Positions 9,821 through 22,386 of a DNA stretch of 64,000 bases are shown in pieces. The stretch's first letter is position 1. The number at the start of each line of letters is the position of its first letter. This DNA is from Chamaecrista fasciculata (lineage: Eukaryota; Streptophyta; Magnoliopsida; Fabales; Fabaceae). The notes beneath the pieces were generated by a model, which searched no databases, had not been told where the DNA came from, and worked only from the letters and a program-made list of their open reading frames with translations. The position numbers and the translations under genes were made by a program. Location: contig QANZ01053162.1 in the NCBI GenBank assembly GCA_003254925.1, forward strand, positions 54,333 through 118,332, read 5' to 3'.

Positions 9821-12800
9821 CTAGATAGCTGTTCTTTGTTTGGGAATGTACTTTATATGGATACTACCCTTTTTGGGCTTCATTCTAACTCTGGATTTGG
9901 CTGCTCTGGAGTTTGAAGACAGCCTATTATTGTCTGCACTTGTAAGAATGCTGCATTTATCAACATTTGAAGATAGACATGATGATGATGATGATGATGG
10001 TTCACATTCCTGAATCTCTGGAGGTTCTGAGCCAGGTGAAAGAACCAGTGTCACATGGTTTGATGAGATAGCTTCTTTCCATCCTGCATGATAAACGCAA
10101 GCGAATTATTTGTTCAGTGTGTCAGAGGACGGCAGAAATGCACAAAAACCCCGGAATTTTAGTTATACAAAAGACTCCCTCAACATTGGAAAATGACAAA
10201 AGACATCTGAACTTTTGATTCTGTGCAAAAGACATTTTTTTCTTAAGAATTTCATTAAAAAATCAAGTTGTTCTCAACAACTGATGATTGTTGTTGTAAT
10301 TTACATTGATTCAAAATTAGAACTAACTATTTTTGTAAATAAAGTAGCTAAAAGACTAAAAAAAATTGATTTTTTCAATAAAAATTTTAACAAAAAGAAT
10401 TATTTGCACAAAACCAAAAGTTCAAGAGTCTTTCATAACATTTTTAAGTTCACGAGGTTTTTTTACATAATGACTAAAGATCATGAGGATTCAATGCATT
10501 TTAGCCTCAGGAATAAAAGAACCTAGAAAAATGCACACAAGTGGTAAAGCTTACTTTCTGCGAGAAAGGCTTTTGCAGCTTGACTGGACAATTGTATACT
10601 TCCTGGATCAATTCTGTCCTCAAGATGAGGGGAATTATTCCCAAAACCACTATCACTATTATCTAAGTCAGAAAACCTTAAACAACTTTGATCCGACAAA
10701 TTTTGATCATCTCTCTTGCCATCCATCACATCAGCTTCTGTATCACCACTTTGAACAGGCAATGTATCTTTTGTTCCATGTCGACTAACTGGCCTCCAAA
10801 GCTTAACAGCCTTAACTGATGGCCGATTGTTACTGATCTGTACAGAATCATGTTTAATTGGCTTCTCCTGGTGGCTATTATACTTGGTTAAATTCTCAAC
10901 CAAGTAGGCCTCTCGAGATGTCACCAGACTATCCTCTGATTGGCTGCAATTGCCAAGAGTCACAGAGATAGACCCTATCAAAACTTCATGATTTTTACCT
11001 TGATCTAGTTCTTTCCCTAGTCTGGCTGTAGAATTTACCCCAACCATTTCTGGTTTAGCCTTTCGGCTCCATACTCTGTTACCATTAGGCATAGAAGCTG
11101 CTCTCTGATCGCGGTGGCTACCATGCTTATGAGTGACCCCAAGCTTGGAAATTTGAGTGTTCTGATTAGCATGGAAACCATTGGCCACAGTCCACTGTGA
11201 TTTTGGTTGACCAACCACTATACGTCGACGATTATGTCCTTGGGATGCCTGTTGCTCAATATTCTGTTCAGCTACACAACCGTTTGACTGAGAATCTCCA
11301 TCTGCACCTTCATCGGTGTTAGGACACTGAAAGGGTACAAGAAGTGAAGGAACATGGTCTGCAAATGTATCTGGATTATGCAATTCAATGTCAAATGTCT
11401 GAGATGCTTCTGCTGATAAACCATTAGCTAGTGTGCTAGTATCATTCTCTTCAATTTCTGCCTCATCCTCAAGTCTTTGCTCTTTTGCCTTTTGTTCCTT
11501 TTGTCTAAGCTTTTTCTGGCGTTTTCTCTCCAAAATCTCAGCTTGTCTATGAATATAGTAGATAATTAAACAGAGTCCTATTATTTATACATTACTAGGT
11601 TTTAAGACTTTACACTTTCACTTGCATCTCTTAATATATTTGCTAGACAACCAAGTTAAAGAAAAAAAACAATTATATGATCATCAAATACTAAAATACT
11701 ATTCTCCTGGCTCAAAGGATTAGCTATTACCTAGACTGTAAAAAGGATAGATGGGGATACCTTGTTGTCATATTAATATATATATATACTAAAATACCAG
11801 GTAGCACAAGGAAAAATTCAGATTAAATATAAGAGAAGAAAATGAAAATCATGGCACAGACATCACCAGTCAAATAAAAATTATCTACCATGTGCTCAAA
11901 CTTAGTTTAACCTTGTTGCATTGGGAAGTTTTGTTTGGAAATATGGACAGGAGATATTTGCAAAGAGTATGCATGAGAAACTTGGGCTGCCTGATGAAGC
12001 CCCTACCTTTCTGAGTCCCTATCTTTTTTTTTTTCAGACTTAAGGGTTTATCTCTCTCATGAAACAAGGGCCTGTAAGTCCAGGTAGTGTAGGTTCTTTT
12101 ACTTTTGGTTTCTTACCTCTTAGCCATACCGGCAAACTCACAATTAAAAAGGTTCTCTTTAGGTTCTATCCTAAATTTCATTCAGTCAAAGTGATTATCC
12201 ATCTTAAGGAGGGTAACAAAATCAGGCACTCATAAGCAAGAAATCAAGCCTTGAAAGGGAAGATAGTATAAGAATGAAGTCATGAACCACAAATTGTATT
12301 GTTCAAATGGCCAAGCTTAACCCCAAAACCCTCCAATTTTTTTTTTAAAAAAAAAACCTATAAAAATAAAGGGAAGGCATTGCGTCCTCAAATATTTGCT
12401 CCAGCACCTAAATCCAAATGAGCATCAAGACATGCTAAGCGCTGACTATTTAGAATTAGAATTAAAACCAACAACAGGCATTGCATATACATTACACAAC
12501 AGGATAAAATCAAAGGGAAAACTGGCAAAAGAGATTGGGTATTGTTAGATTGATAGAATATCTGATTAATATCTGTAATTATTCTAGGATTAATATTAGG
12601 GATTGTGATTAGTAATTAGCTATAATCTCTCCTGTAATTACTCCTTTTTGTTTTCCTTCCTAGAATAGATTCATTACTCACTTGTATAAATACCTTCACA
12701 TACATGAGATCAATAACACATTATTTCCAGACAATATTTGTCAGGTATACCTTTTCTGAGCAGCTTCTTCCTCTTCCACTAGCAGTTTCTGGCACCTCAA

Positions 12801-15800
12801 TGCTTCAGCTTCCTTGTCAGAAAGCCATGACTTTACCTAAGTGAAAGGAAATTCATATTTAATTATGAAATACATGATCATGACTCAAAATAATTAATTT
12901 CAAAGCTTCTTAGAGTGTATTACAATCAGCATAGTTAATAATAATAATAAGACCATTCAAGCCAAGCAGATGAGAAGAGAAAAACAACCCAGGCCAAGCC
13001 CAATATTTTAACAAATATGACCTAGGTCAGTCTTTTTTAGTGTTTAGTAAGCAAATATTATGAAGCAAAAAGGCAAGGGACCACACATAGAAGCAGACAA
13101 AACAATCAAAAGATCAATTAGTAGCATAAATATAATATACAAGTCTTCACATAGGCAGAGAAACATACAAGTTAATTATATTCTTATTCTAATGTTCTTT
13201 ATTTTTATCTTGTGATTCACCTTTCAACTGCCACGACCTTATTATGGGACTTGGTTTTTTATTATTCCTTCCGACTCTACTCTTAATATGAACATCCATA
13301 GCCAAAAACCCTATAATAGGTAGTTAGGCTCTCCTCAGGTATAACTTTACAATTGGTACAAAGTTTATATCTGATTTCCTCACCAAAAAGAAATCAATCT
13401 GGGAAGATGTTGCTCCACTCTTATATGTAATGAGATGATATATTCTCTTTTTAAAACACATGTTTGTTGTAGTGAGATTAAAAGCTAGAGCAAAGTCTAA
13501 TATTGTTTTACCCTCTGCATTAACTTCTCCAATACCATGACCTCCGTAATACCTTCGTATCCTCTAACTTCACTCCGCACATGATCCAAAAGGCGTTCAA
13601 CAAAAGAAAAAGAAAAATTACCAATTTCTGTTCCAGTAAGAAACTTGTGCAAGCAACTAGGTTTTTCGGTTCAAGACCAATCTTTCCTGGCTCTCCATCA
13701 AATATATATTTTTGCATTGACATAGCGGAACCACTCAAAAATGTTCTTTCACTGGCACTATCAAGGATACTGAACAACTCCTCCGAAGATATAGAAAAAA
13801 TGGAAGATCTAGCTTGAACAATATCCTGCAAAAAATTAATTTATATAACATTAATGAATTAATGAACTAGAGATAGGTTAAAACCAGATAGAAAGAATGA
13901 ATACACGTGTGTGTGTGTGTGTGTGTTGATAAGTCAAACTACAACATTTCTTACCAAAAGGGCAGAACCGGCCTTCAGATAATACTGTGGAAGTGAAGAA
14001 AATCCTTGTTTACGAACAATAGTTGCCAGTGCTTTTAAAATTGAAGACCCTGGAACTTCCTAGAAAGCATCGTCAATGAGGAGGATACTTAGAAAAACTG
14101 AAGTAAAATGGCAAAAGAAAAATTCAATTTAAAAGAAGAGCCCAAGAGAAATGTCTGCTTGTTTTTTCCGCTAGACCATTAATATATTGTAAATCAGTAC
14201 CTGCAGCTCTTTGTCTTATTCATTAGACATTAAGTACTACAGAGATATTTTAACTGAAAACAAATAGGGTAAAGAACATTTAATCCCCTGAACTATAGCC
14301 TAATTTCAATTTTGGTACTTCACTTGAACTTTAAAACTCCCCCCTTTTTTTCCCCAGCCTACAAAAAATATCACAAAAAGTAGCTACCCTCTAACTCTAC
14401 TGTCTAATAGCCATGTGATGAATACAAGTTACCTTCAGACTTTTAAAATTTGACTTGGGCTATATGTATTTATGAAAGACGGTAAACCTCTCTTAAAGTG
14501 ATATAAACAAATGTTGAAATTCAAAAAATATTCTTTTTCATCAAATTAACTAGCAAAAGCTCACTTTTGAAGGCTCAAAAGTTGAGTTTTCAACATTTGT
14601 TAGTCACGTGATAATTAAACGTTACAGTCAATACAGTGATAATGAAGGAACAAATATTATGCATTAAAGTTCATGACAATATTATAATTAGGCTATAGTT
14701 GAAGCAGTTAAAATGTTTAATGTGAGAATATCTTAGAAATGATTTCTTATCTTCTTCATTGAAAGTACAAGAATATATATACATACACAGCTATGAAGTC
14801 CTACTCCCAACTATCTAATTAATGTAATCTCTCAACTACTTTCATAATAATACTAACAACACTAACACTCCCCCTCAAGCTGGAGCGTACAAATCATAAG
14901 CACCCAGCTTGTTACATAGATATTTAATTCTAGGGCCTCTAAGGGACTTAGTGAAGATATCTGCCAATTGATCATTGGAATTGACAAATCGAGTGACAAG
15001 ACATCCAGATTGAATCTTCTCTCTAATAAAGTGACAATCAATCTCAATATGTTTGGTCCTCTCATGAAACACTGGATTTGAGGCGATGTACCTAGCTGCT
15101 TGATTATCACATATCAATTCCATTTGGTTGATGTCCCCAAATTTCATCTCTTGAAGAAGTTGTTTTAACCATAGAAGTTCACAAGTCGCTAATGCCATAG
15201 CACGATACTCAGCTTCAGCACTAGATCTTGCAACTACGTTTTGTTTCTTGCTTTTCCAAGAGACTAGGTTACCACCAATGAAGACACAATATCCAGATGT
15301 GGAACGCCTATCATCTGGTGAACCAGCCCAATCAGCATCTGTGAAGCCAATAATCTGAGAGTTCCCTCTGTCTTCATATAACAATCCCTGACCTGGCGCT
15401 CCTTTGATGTACCAAAGAATTCGAACAACTACATCCCAATGACTATCACATGGTGATTGTAGGAACTGGCTGACTACACTCACAGCAAATGATATATCCG
15501 GCCAAGTGATAGTAAGGTAGTTAAGTTTTCCCACAAGTCTTCGGTATCTTTCAGGATTGTCAATTAGCTCCCCCTGTCCTGGATAAAGCTTGACATTTGG
15601 ATCCATCGGAGTATCAACTGGTTTGCAATTCATCATGCCTGTCTCTTCTAGTAAATCAAGGGCATACTTCCTTTGTGAAATAGCCACACCAGTACTGGAC
15701 TGAGCAACCTCGATTCCCAGAAAATATTTAAGCTTCCCCAAATCTTTAGTTTGGAAGTGAGCAGCCAGATGTTGCTTGAGTTGGGTAATACCTAACTCAT

Positions 15801-18800
15801 CATTACCTGTGATAACAATGTCATCCACATAGACAACTAGGTAAATGCACTTGCCTTTTGAGGTATGGCGAAAGAAAACCGAGTGACCAGCTTCCTACGA
15901 GTCATCCCAAAGTTTTGAATCACAGAACTAAACCGGCCGAACCAAGCTCTCGGTGATTGCTTGAGTCCATAAAGAGAACGACGAAGCTGACATACTTTCC
16001 CATACTCCCCCTGAGCAACAAAACCAGGTGGTTGCTCCATATAGACTTCCTCTTCCAACTCACCATGAAGGAAGGCATTCTTGATATCAAGCTGATAAAG
16101 TGGCCAGTGACGAATGGCCGCCATGGATAAGAAGACACGAATGGAAGCAATTTTTGCAACAGGAGAGAATGTATCCCCATAGTCCAAGCCAAATATTCGA
16201 GTATATCCTTCGGCCACCAACCGAGCCTTGAGTCTTTCAATCTGACCATCAGGACCAACTTTAACTGCATAGACCCATCTGCAACCAACCAGAGATTTTC
16301 CAAGAGGAAGTGGAACCAAATCCCATGTATTATTAGAATGCAAAGCAGCCATCTCATCAAGCATGGCTTTTCGCCAACCCGGATGTGCAAGAGCTTCATT
16401 GGTAGTCATAGGAATGGAAATAGAATCCAAAGAAGACACAAAAGCATAATATGGAGTAGATAATCGATGATAGCTCAAAAAATTATAAACAGTGTGAGGA
16501 TTACGAGTAGAACGAATACCTTTATGAATAGCAATTGGAGGACCTAGCGGGTGGAGACTGGACCGGAGCAGCAGGTGAGTCAGACAGAGGTAGTGAGTCG
16601 GAAGGAGTCTCAACAGTCGCAGGACGAGGACGACGATGATATGTTTGAAAAGGAGGACTAGGTATGTCCTGTGTCGGTAAAGTAAGGAAAGGCACTGGAA
16701 GGGTTTCAGTCACAGAAGAACTTGAAGACATGGGAGACTCAAAGAACGGGGAGGACTCGAAAAATGTCACATCTGGAGAGGTGAAACAGCGTCGAGTGGC
16801 AGGACAATAACAACGGTAGCCTTTTTGAAGTCGAGCATATCCAAGAAAGACACATTTGATAGACTTGGCGGCGAGTTTATCCTTTCCTGGGGTCAAATCA
16901 TGGACAAAACATACACAACCAAAAACACGAGGAGGAAGATGATAAAGTGGGTCATTGGGAAACAACAAAGAATGAGGAATTTGATCATTTAGGACAGAAG
17001 ATGGCATGCGATTAATCAAATAACATGCAGTAAGAACAGCATCGCTCCAAAAAGTAGTAGGGACATTATGATGAATGAGCAAAGTACGAGCTGTTTCAAT
17101 AAGATGACGATTCTTACACTCGGCTACCCCATTTTGTTGTGGGGTATGGGGACACGAGGTTTGATGTAAAATGCCCCGAGCGTTTAGAAATTCCTTAAAG
17201 GATGTAGACAAATACTCTCTAGCATCATCAGAACGTAAGATAGAAACCGATGTATGAAACTGAGTTTTTATTTCAGCACAGAAATTCTGGAAAATGTCAA
17301 ATACGTCAGACCGATTTTTCATTAAATACAACCAAGTACAACGAGAATAATCGTCAATAAAAGTTACAAAATACCGAAAGCCAAAAACAGAAGACACTCG
17401 ACTAGGACCCCAAACATCAGAGTGAACAAGTTGAAAAGGTGAATTTGCTCGACTATTAAGACTACTAGGAAAGGAAGTACGAGTTTGTTTACCTAACTGA
17501 CACGACTCACATGGAAGAGAAGACAAGGTGGAAAGAGAGGCATCCATTTTGCGAAGTTTTGAAAGGCTTGGATGACCGAAACGGTTGTAGAGGAGAGATT
17601 GTGAACAACTGGATGTACACGCAACGGGAGAGGTAGAAGGTGAAAGATAGTACAAGTCTTCTGACTCACGTCCTATGCCAATCAACTTTCCCGTACTCCG
17701 ATCCTGGATAGAAACACAATCATTAGTGAAGGTAAATTAACACTTGTGAGAGTGAATTAATTTACTAACAGAGATAAGATTGAATGGAGATTCGGAGACA
17801 TAAAGGACAGAGTCGACAAATATGGAAGGGAGAATTTGAGCTTGACCTATCCCTGTAGCTGCCGTTTTACAGCCATTTGCTAAAGTAACTAAGGGAAGGG
17901 AAGAGGAACTAGAAAGATTGGTAAACAAATGTTTAATACCAGAAATATGTTCCGAAGCACCTGAGTCAAGAATCCATGGTCCAATGTTAGGAGAACGAGC
18001 AAAACAAGTAGTAACATTACCAATTTGGGCAAAGGTGGCAGCCACTGATGAATTTTTACTTTGTTGGTAATCATTCCCAACCAAAATGATAGACTCTAAC
18101 TTTTCACAGTTCCTAGCCATGGATTGACTTGGATAATGATAAAGATGAGAGATATGCCAAACGAACCCTAAGAATGGACAGAGAAGGCGTCGGCGACCTG
18201 AACGACCGTGAGAACGCCGGAAAATGTCGTCGGAAAACGCCTCACGCGCCGGCGAGTGCAGAAAACGGACTTCCGGATGGCGGCGCGTGGAGGAGGCGAT
18301 GACGTCGGAGTCACTTGGGTTTGGACGGCCGGCGGCTTCCGAGCATGGTGGTCCGGCGCGTGTTCTGAGATGATGGCCGGAGATGGTTGGGTCTTGAACC
18401 CCTAACTTGGCGAGAGGCACACTGGACAGAAAAAAAAGGTGGAGAATGCAAAGAAATTCTGAATGGTATTATTCAGAATATGACGAAAAATGAATCTGAT
18501 TTGGATGAAACACAAATGCAGATCAGAAAAACTCAAATGAGGAATTCTTGAGTTGGAATGACACACAACTCAGAAGGCTATATGAAGAAGCACAACCCAA
18601 ATTTTACTGGGAGGCTCTGATACCATGTTAATGTGAGACTATCTGAGAAATGATTTCTTATCTTCTTCATTGAAAGTACAAGAATATATACATACACAGC
18701 TATGAAGTCCTACTCCCAACTACCTAATTAATGTAATCTCTCAACTACTTTCATAATAATACTAACAATACTAACAGTAATTAATCGAATATATATATAT

Positions 18801-19897
18801 AAGAACATATCTTCATAAGATTCAAGTTCATATTCAAATAGGAATCTACAACATTCCAAACAATTAGGCAAATTTTTTATCCAAAATTAGAAATAACTCT
18901 AAACATGTACAGCTCATAAAAAATCATAATATACATGTAGGGTTTAGAAGAAGAAAGCAGGGCCAAGCAAGTGCTGCATGAAAAGAGAGATAAGATTTAT
19001 TCTCCCTTCAAATATTTGCCATATCAGCAGTTTCACATGCAAAGTCATTTATATTAAAGTAATTTCAGTGTGCATATAATTTTCAAATAAAGAGCAACAA
19101 AGTAATCACCTCCAGCATCACATCCTTGAATGATACAGCTTCCTTTGCCTCTTCTACAGAAAGCTACACAAATTATGTATATATCAGCACATAAAATCAA
19201 AGCTTTTCCCTTATTCCATCAATTAAAAATTCACAATAATGACAGTTTACCTTATCCCAATATGCTCCTAAGAGATTCCTATTTTTTGTAGAATCCTGAA
19301 ATATGCAAACAATATCAAACAGAAATGTATATAAGAAATATGCTGTCATCAGAGACCAAAAATATACTTATTCGCTTTATTATATTTACAAGATATAAAG
19401 AAAACCTTATCACTCTTTTTCAATCGATGGTGAACACGTATATGCCTTCTATAATTCACTGGAGAGCAAAATTCTCGGGAACACTTGTCACACTTCTGCA
19501 ACTGAACTTTCAGAGGAGAAAGCAAAGGCCAGCCAGGAAGTTCTGTCAAGTAAGTAAACAATAAAATTACAATATGCGGGAGTTTCGGAATTACTACATG
19601 TGGCAAGCCCAAAAACAATTCATCTTAAATACATACAAAATGATAACATTTGAGTGAATTTAGTAATGTACCCTCAAAATATACAATCTTTTGAACCTGT
19701 AAGAAAGGATAAATACCTTGCTGATCTAATGCATGAAGTAATTGAATCCACTGTACGGGACTGTCACTGGCCCTTGGAAAAGAAAGGAAAGGTTCTTTGC
19801 CAATAGCTTGCCTGATAATGGTATCTAATGAATCATTTCCATCCTCTGATTTCATGACATCTGAGGTACCGAAAGCTTTATGTTTTGTGACTGGCAT
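9821..19897 (-). CDS. C2H2 zinc-finger, coiled-coil protein (NST1-like annotation), one frame break
   Basis: Nine coding exons fit together with GT-AG introns: 19717-19897, 19406-19542, 19251-19295, 19110-19163, 13955-14059, 13512-13825, 12751-12836, 10555-11546 and 9821-10083. They encode about 725 residues. Exon 2 holds one C2H2 finger: CDKC, 12 residues, then HIRVH. Residues around exon 7 and the start of exon 8 form a charged coiled coil (EEEEAAQKR, then KRQKKLRQKEQKAKEQR). The long exon 8 is low in structure, and the last exon has a poly-Ser run and a basic tail. In plant annotations such proteins are called 'stress response NST1-like' or uncharacterised zinc-finger proteins; a nuclear or RNA-linked role is only a guess. 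Exon 6 is 314 nt where 315 (or an equivalent length) is needed, so the frame breaks near 13590-13610. Intron 4 is 5 kb because it contains a Copia element. Confidence 0.85.
9976..9999 (-). repeat. (GAT)n microsatellite coding for poly-Ser
   Basis: A run of GAT repeats lies inside the last exon of the zinc-finger gene. Read on the gene strand it gives consecutive TCA/TCATCA codons, i.e. six serines in a row in the protein. Length polymorphism would change the protein without a frameshift. Confidence 0.8.
10136..10505. mobile_element. Decayed MITE filling the last intron of the zinc-finger gene
   Basis: The left arm (AAATGCACAAAAACC, then ACAAAAGACT and TCTGAACTTTTGATTCTG) is mirrored by the right arm in inverted orientation (AAATGCATTGAATCC, AAAGACTCTTGAACTTTTGG). 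The arms are roughly 110 bp and well diverged. No target duplication is clear. It occupies most of the 471-bp intron. Confidence 0.5.
12543..12743 (+). mobile_element. Solo LTR (201 bp) beside a splice donor
   Basis: It starts TGTTAGATTG and ends TTTGTCA, is flanked by the exact 5-bp duplication GGTAT (12538-12542 and 12744-12748), and carries a TATA-like TATAAATACC near 12690. There is no internal retrotransposon sequence, so it is a solo LTR left by recombination. It sits antisense in intron 7 of the zinc-finger gene, with only 7 bp of original intron left between it and the end of exon 7 at 12751. Confidence 0.85.
13909..13926. repeat. (GT)n microsatellite
   Basis: About nine GT units lie in the short intron between exons 5 and 6 of the zinc-finger gene. 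Confidence 0.85.
14275..14717. mobile_element. Old inverted-repeat element (MITE) next to the Copia insertion
   Basis: The left end AACATTTAATCCCCTGAAC plus TATAGCCTAATT is matched in inverse at the right end (AATTAGGCTATAG, then GTTAAAATGTT). The arms also share TTGAACTTTAAA-type sequence. It lies directly left of the Copia LTR, so the Copia element landed at its edge. Confidence 0.5.
14721..14867 (-). repeat. 3' LTR of the intronic Copia element
   Basis: On the plus strand it reads TGTGAGAATATC to ACACTAACA. It directly abuts the polypurine tract CTCCCCCTCAAG (as read on plus). Confidence 0.88.
14875..15828 (-). pseudogene. Copia RT C-terminal half and RNase H (317 aa)
   Basis: The frame opens with MDDIVITG, the end of the YVDD catalytic motif of reverse transcriptase. 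It then has DLGKLKYFLGIEV, GMMNCKPVDTPMD, FTDADWAGSPDDRRSTSGY, RSSAEAEYRAMA, LICDNQAARYIASNP, HERTKHIEIDCHFIREKI and LADIFTKSL. All RNase H hallmarks are present. It is separated from the RT N-terminal part by a frameshift near 15835. Confidence 0.88.
15837..16613 (-). pseudogene. Copia RT N-terminal half
   Basis: It contains HPGWRKAMLDEMAALHSN, TWDLVPLP, VGCRWVYAVK, the ARLVAEGYT block, DYGDTFSPVAKIASIRV, LYQLDIKNAFLHGELEEEVY and CQLRRSLYGLKQSPRAW: the classical first half of Copia RT. The frame is lost just after this point, so the catalytic YVDD falls in the next ORF. It overlaps the integrase ORF end in a different frame. Confidence 0.88.
16522..17685 (-). pseudogene. Copia integrase (387 aa)
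   Basis: A GAG-pre-integrase region (LLYNRFGHPSLSKL, CESCQLGKQTRTSFP) is followed by the rve core: VHSDVWGPS, FIDDYSRCTWLY, LRSDDAREYLSTSF and TPQQNGVAECKNRHLIETAR. The D, D, E residues of the catalytic triad are visible. In the second motif the usual SDNG-E is SDDARE, and VAE-RKNRH reads VAECKNRH. It is probably inactive, given the broken frames on both sides. Confidence 0.88.
17737..18420 (-). pseudogene. Copia protease preceded by a GC-rich non-gag leader
   Basis: The C-terminal part has the aspartic protease motif WILDSGASEHISG and a typical SVSKLIHSH end. The first 110 residues (starting MPLAKLGVQDPTISGHH) do not look like Gag. They are rich in Arg, Pro and Ser and come from DNA (about 18180-18420) much richer in G+C than its surroundings. 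A zinc knuckle is not visible. Confidence 0.75.
18632..18776 (-). repeat. 5' LTR of the intronic Copia element
   Basis: It matches the 3' LTR with about 3% difference. On the minus strand it is followed after a few bases by TTAACATGGTATCAGAGCC, a tRNA-Met primer-binding site. Confidence 0.88.
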
Positions 19898-21831
19898 CTA
19901 CTCGCAGAAGAGATTATCCAAACACCTTTACTCCTCTACGCAGTATAAGATAGACCAGGTAAATAAGGGACTAGATCGAAATGTATAAACAAAAAGGAAC
20001 AACGAACAAAGATGGAAATTTTCTTATGTAAAATATCACAATACAATGAAAAAACTGAACAAGTAAAAATGGTCGAGACTCAAGACACAATAGAGCAGAT
20101 GCAACAGGGACAAGATGCCACAAATGGCTAGACTAATTCAAGAGTAATAACATTACCTGCAAATGTATTATTATAATCCTATTAAACAAGCGAACAGCTC
20201 AATGCAAGCATCTCTAACTCTTACTTTCTCACTCCTCTTGGACGGAAGACCTAAATATTAAGGCCCACACCAGACATCATAGCATATGTCTCCGTTATAT
20301 TGTTGCATCATGTCAAATGGAAATAAACCAGAAGGGAACAAGATCTTGTTCATTCAACAAATCAAAGTATACCATTACATCGTTCATAGAACTGAGGAGC
20401 TTTTCCTAATTCTGGCAAATTATAATCTTCACATCAAGAAACTACCACAACACATCTAGTTGCCAATCTACATGTCACAACAAAAGTCCATTTACATCCA
20501 AATAATGTTACACTCATGGCTTCCTTGGATTATAACCTTAAGAATGCACCTTTTTGCCTACAAAATCCTGCTGACCATACCAAGCCGCAAGTCACAACTA
20601 ATTAGTATAAAGCGATAGACACAGAAAAAGAAACCACAGTTTTAACTAATGAAGTCACAACACAAGAATCCTCTTCCCAACAAGTGTTTGGCAGTTTTCA
20701 AAGCTTTCTAGTGATAACTTGTATAACTATTGAACTTACTTACAAGGCCTAACATACAAAGAGATCCATCAACCTCAATTAACCCATTCATTCTAGCTCT
20801 ACATTGTAGAGCATAGCATCTAACACCCACATCAAAATAATATTACGATGTGTGGAGCGAATATATAAAGGTATGACTACCACATCCGCACAATTGTTTA
20901 AGTTGTGGAGTCAGCTTCCATTTAAGAAAAACAAAATCTTACCTGCAAGCTATAGCTAGCTCAAATTTATCAATCGGAGAGGAGCCATTCAAAGACTCTA
21001 AACTATGATAGCTAGCTCATTAAACATCATGCTATTGCTTCAAATGAAGCATAATGACTTGAGAGCTAAGATCCAATGAATTAAAGAAAAAACGTCATTC
21101 CTCATAACCATTAACAAGTTAATAAGGCCGCTCATCACCAGACTAGACATCTACCCTGTTCAAAGCATACATTGTAAACGCTATTCCCATCTGCATTATC
21201 AAAACTTAATGGCAAACAAAAAAGTATCGTAACATTTTAGGTCCGCGAGACAAATAAAAAGAAAACGGAGAATAGATTAATGTAGGCAACGCAATTCCAT
21301 CTGTTGGCAAAGAAGAAATGAAAAATGAGTAAGAGTTCAGATTCTAGTATTGTCCATGGATCCGGTGTGAATAATCATAAGCTCGCAATTGACTGAACCT
21401 AGCACAAGCATCGAACTCAGTAAACAAACAAGGTCTTTCACAATCCCTCCGCATCCAAATAAAACAAAAGCAAAAGAAAGAAACGCACATATTCAATATT
21501 CTCGACCGTCCTCAACTACAACGAAAGTCCAGGTCGTAAAAACAACTAAAAAACAAACAGATTTCGAAAAAAAAAAAAAAGCATGATCTGAAATCGAATA
21601 CGATACAAAACTGATTCAGAGTGATAGTAGATCACGCACCGGAAAGGAATGAGAGGAGAGAGATCGAGGAGATTCTCCGAAGATCCGAGCGAGGGATCTC
21701 AAGCGGCGAGATTGATTGAGAGTGTTTGACGGGAAGGAAAATCGGCGAGAAAATGCAAGCGAGAGGAATGAATGAATGAATATGATCGGCGAAGAAAGAA
21801 GAAGCTTCGAGAAGAAAAGAGATGGAAAAAG

Positions 21832-21868
<37 letters not shown>

Positions 21869-21960
21869 AATGAAGATGATATTGATGATAGTGAGTGTCG
21901 TGAGAAAATAATACGAAGGCTGGCCAATATAGAAGAAGAAGAAGAACCCTGTGTGTAGTG
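19898..21960 (-). promoter_or_regulatory. 5'UTR intron, first exon and promoter of the zinc-finger gene
   Basis: A purine/pyrimidine-biased, GC-richer stretch at about 21641-21790 looks like the non-coding first exon. It ends with a good donor (CCG then GTGCGT on the minus strand, at 21640). About 1.7 kb of intron follows before the ATG at 19897. I see no gene in the intron. The promoter region includes the (TA)n tract. Confidence 0.5.
21832..21865. repeat. (TA)n microsatellite
   Basis: About 17 TA units lie upstream of the presumed first exon of the zinc-finger gene. Probably variable between individuals. Confidence 0.9.
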
Positions 21961-21965
21961 AGTAA

Positions 21966-22386
21966 AAAGGGAAAATGTTGATGAAGGTTTAACACACGCG
22001 CTCGTGATGCGCGTCAGAGCACGTGTTTGAGAATTTGGTTAGGGACTTGTTGGGCATGCACACAGATAATTTGTGTTTAAACTTCAAAACATTTTTTGGT
22101 TACTTGCAAACTTTTTGGCTATTAATAATGTAATTTTTTTATGGCCAAAAAAAAAATAAAAAATAAAAAATAATGTAAATTTTTTGATTGAGTTTTTAGT
22201 TAAATTGATGACATTAAGTTATTAATTAATTATGTTATTATTAATCAACGAAATAATAATTTTAGTCTGTGATATGGTATATTAATTATTACTTAAATAT
22301 ACTTTTTTTTGGTAAAAAGAATACGATGAATTAATAGTATTTTGTCGTATATTAATAATCTTGTATAGTTGTATTATTTTTTAATA
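21966..22386. other. AT-rich intergenic DNA
   Basis: No gene or recognisable element. A/T homopolymers are frequent, e.g. 22148-22170. A GC-richer patch with CACGTG lies near 22021. Confidence 0.5.

Larger units (their letters stand above)
14721..18776 (-). mobile_element. Degenerate Ty1/Copia element in intron 4 of the zinc-finger gene
   Basis: Short LTRs (14721-14867 and 18632-18776) flank a pol region on the minus strand, the same strand as the host gene. The LTRs differ by four substitutions and one 2-bp indel (about 3%). A primer-binding site TGGTATCAGAGCC lies just inside the right LTR (minus strand, near 18615) and the polypurine tract lies at 14868-14876. Protease, integrase, RT and RNase H are recognisable but split over several frames; a normal gag is absent. 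I see no matching target duplication (TTTAA left, GTAAT right). Confidence 0.92.

Noticed and set aside
14716..18781. A 5-bp target duplication for the intronic Copia element
   Set aside because: The flanks are TTTAA and GTAAT; they do not match, so I do not claim one.
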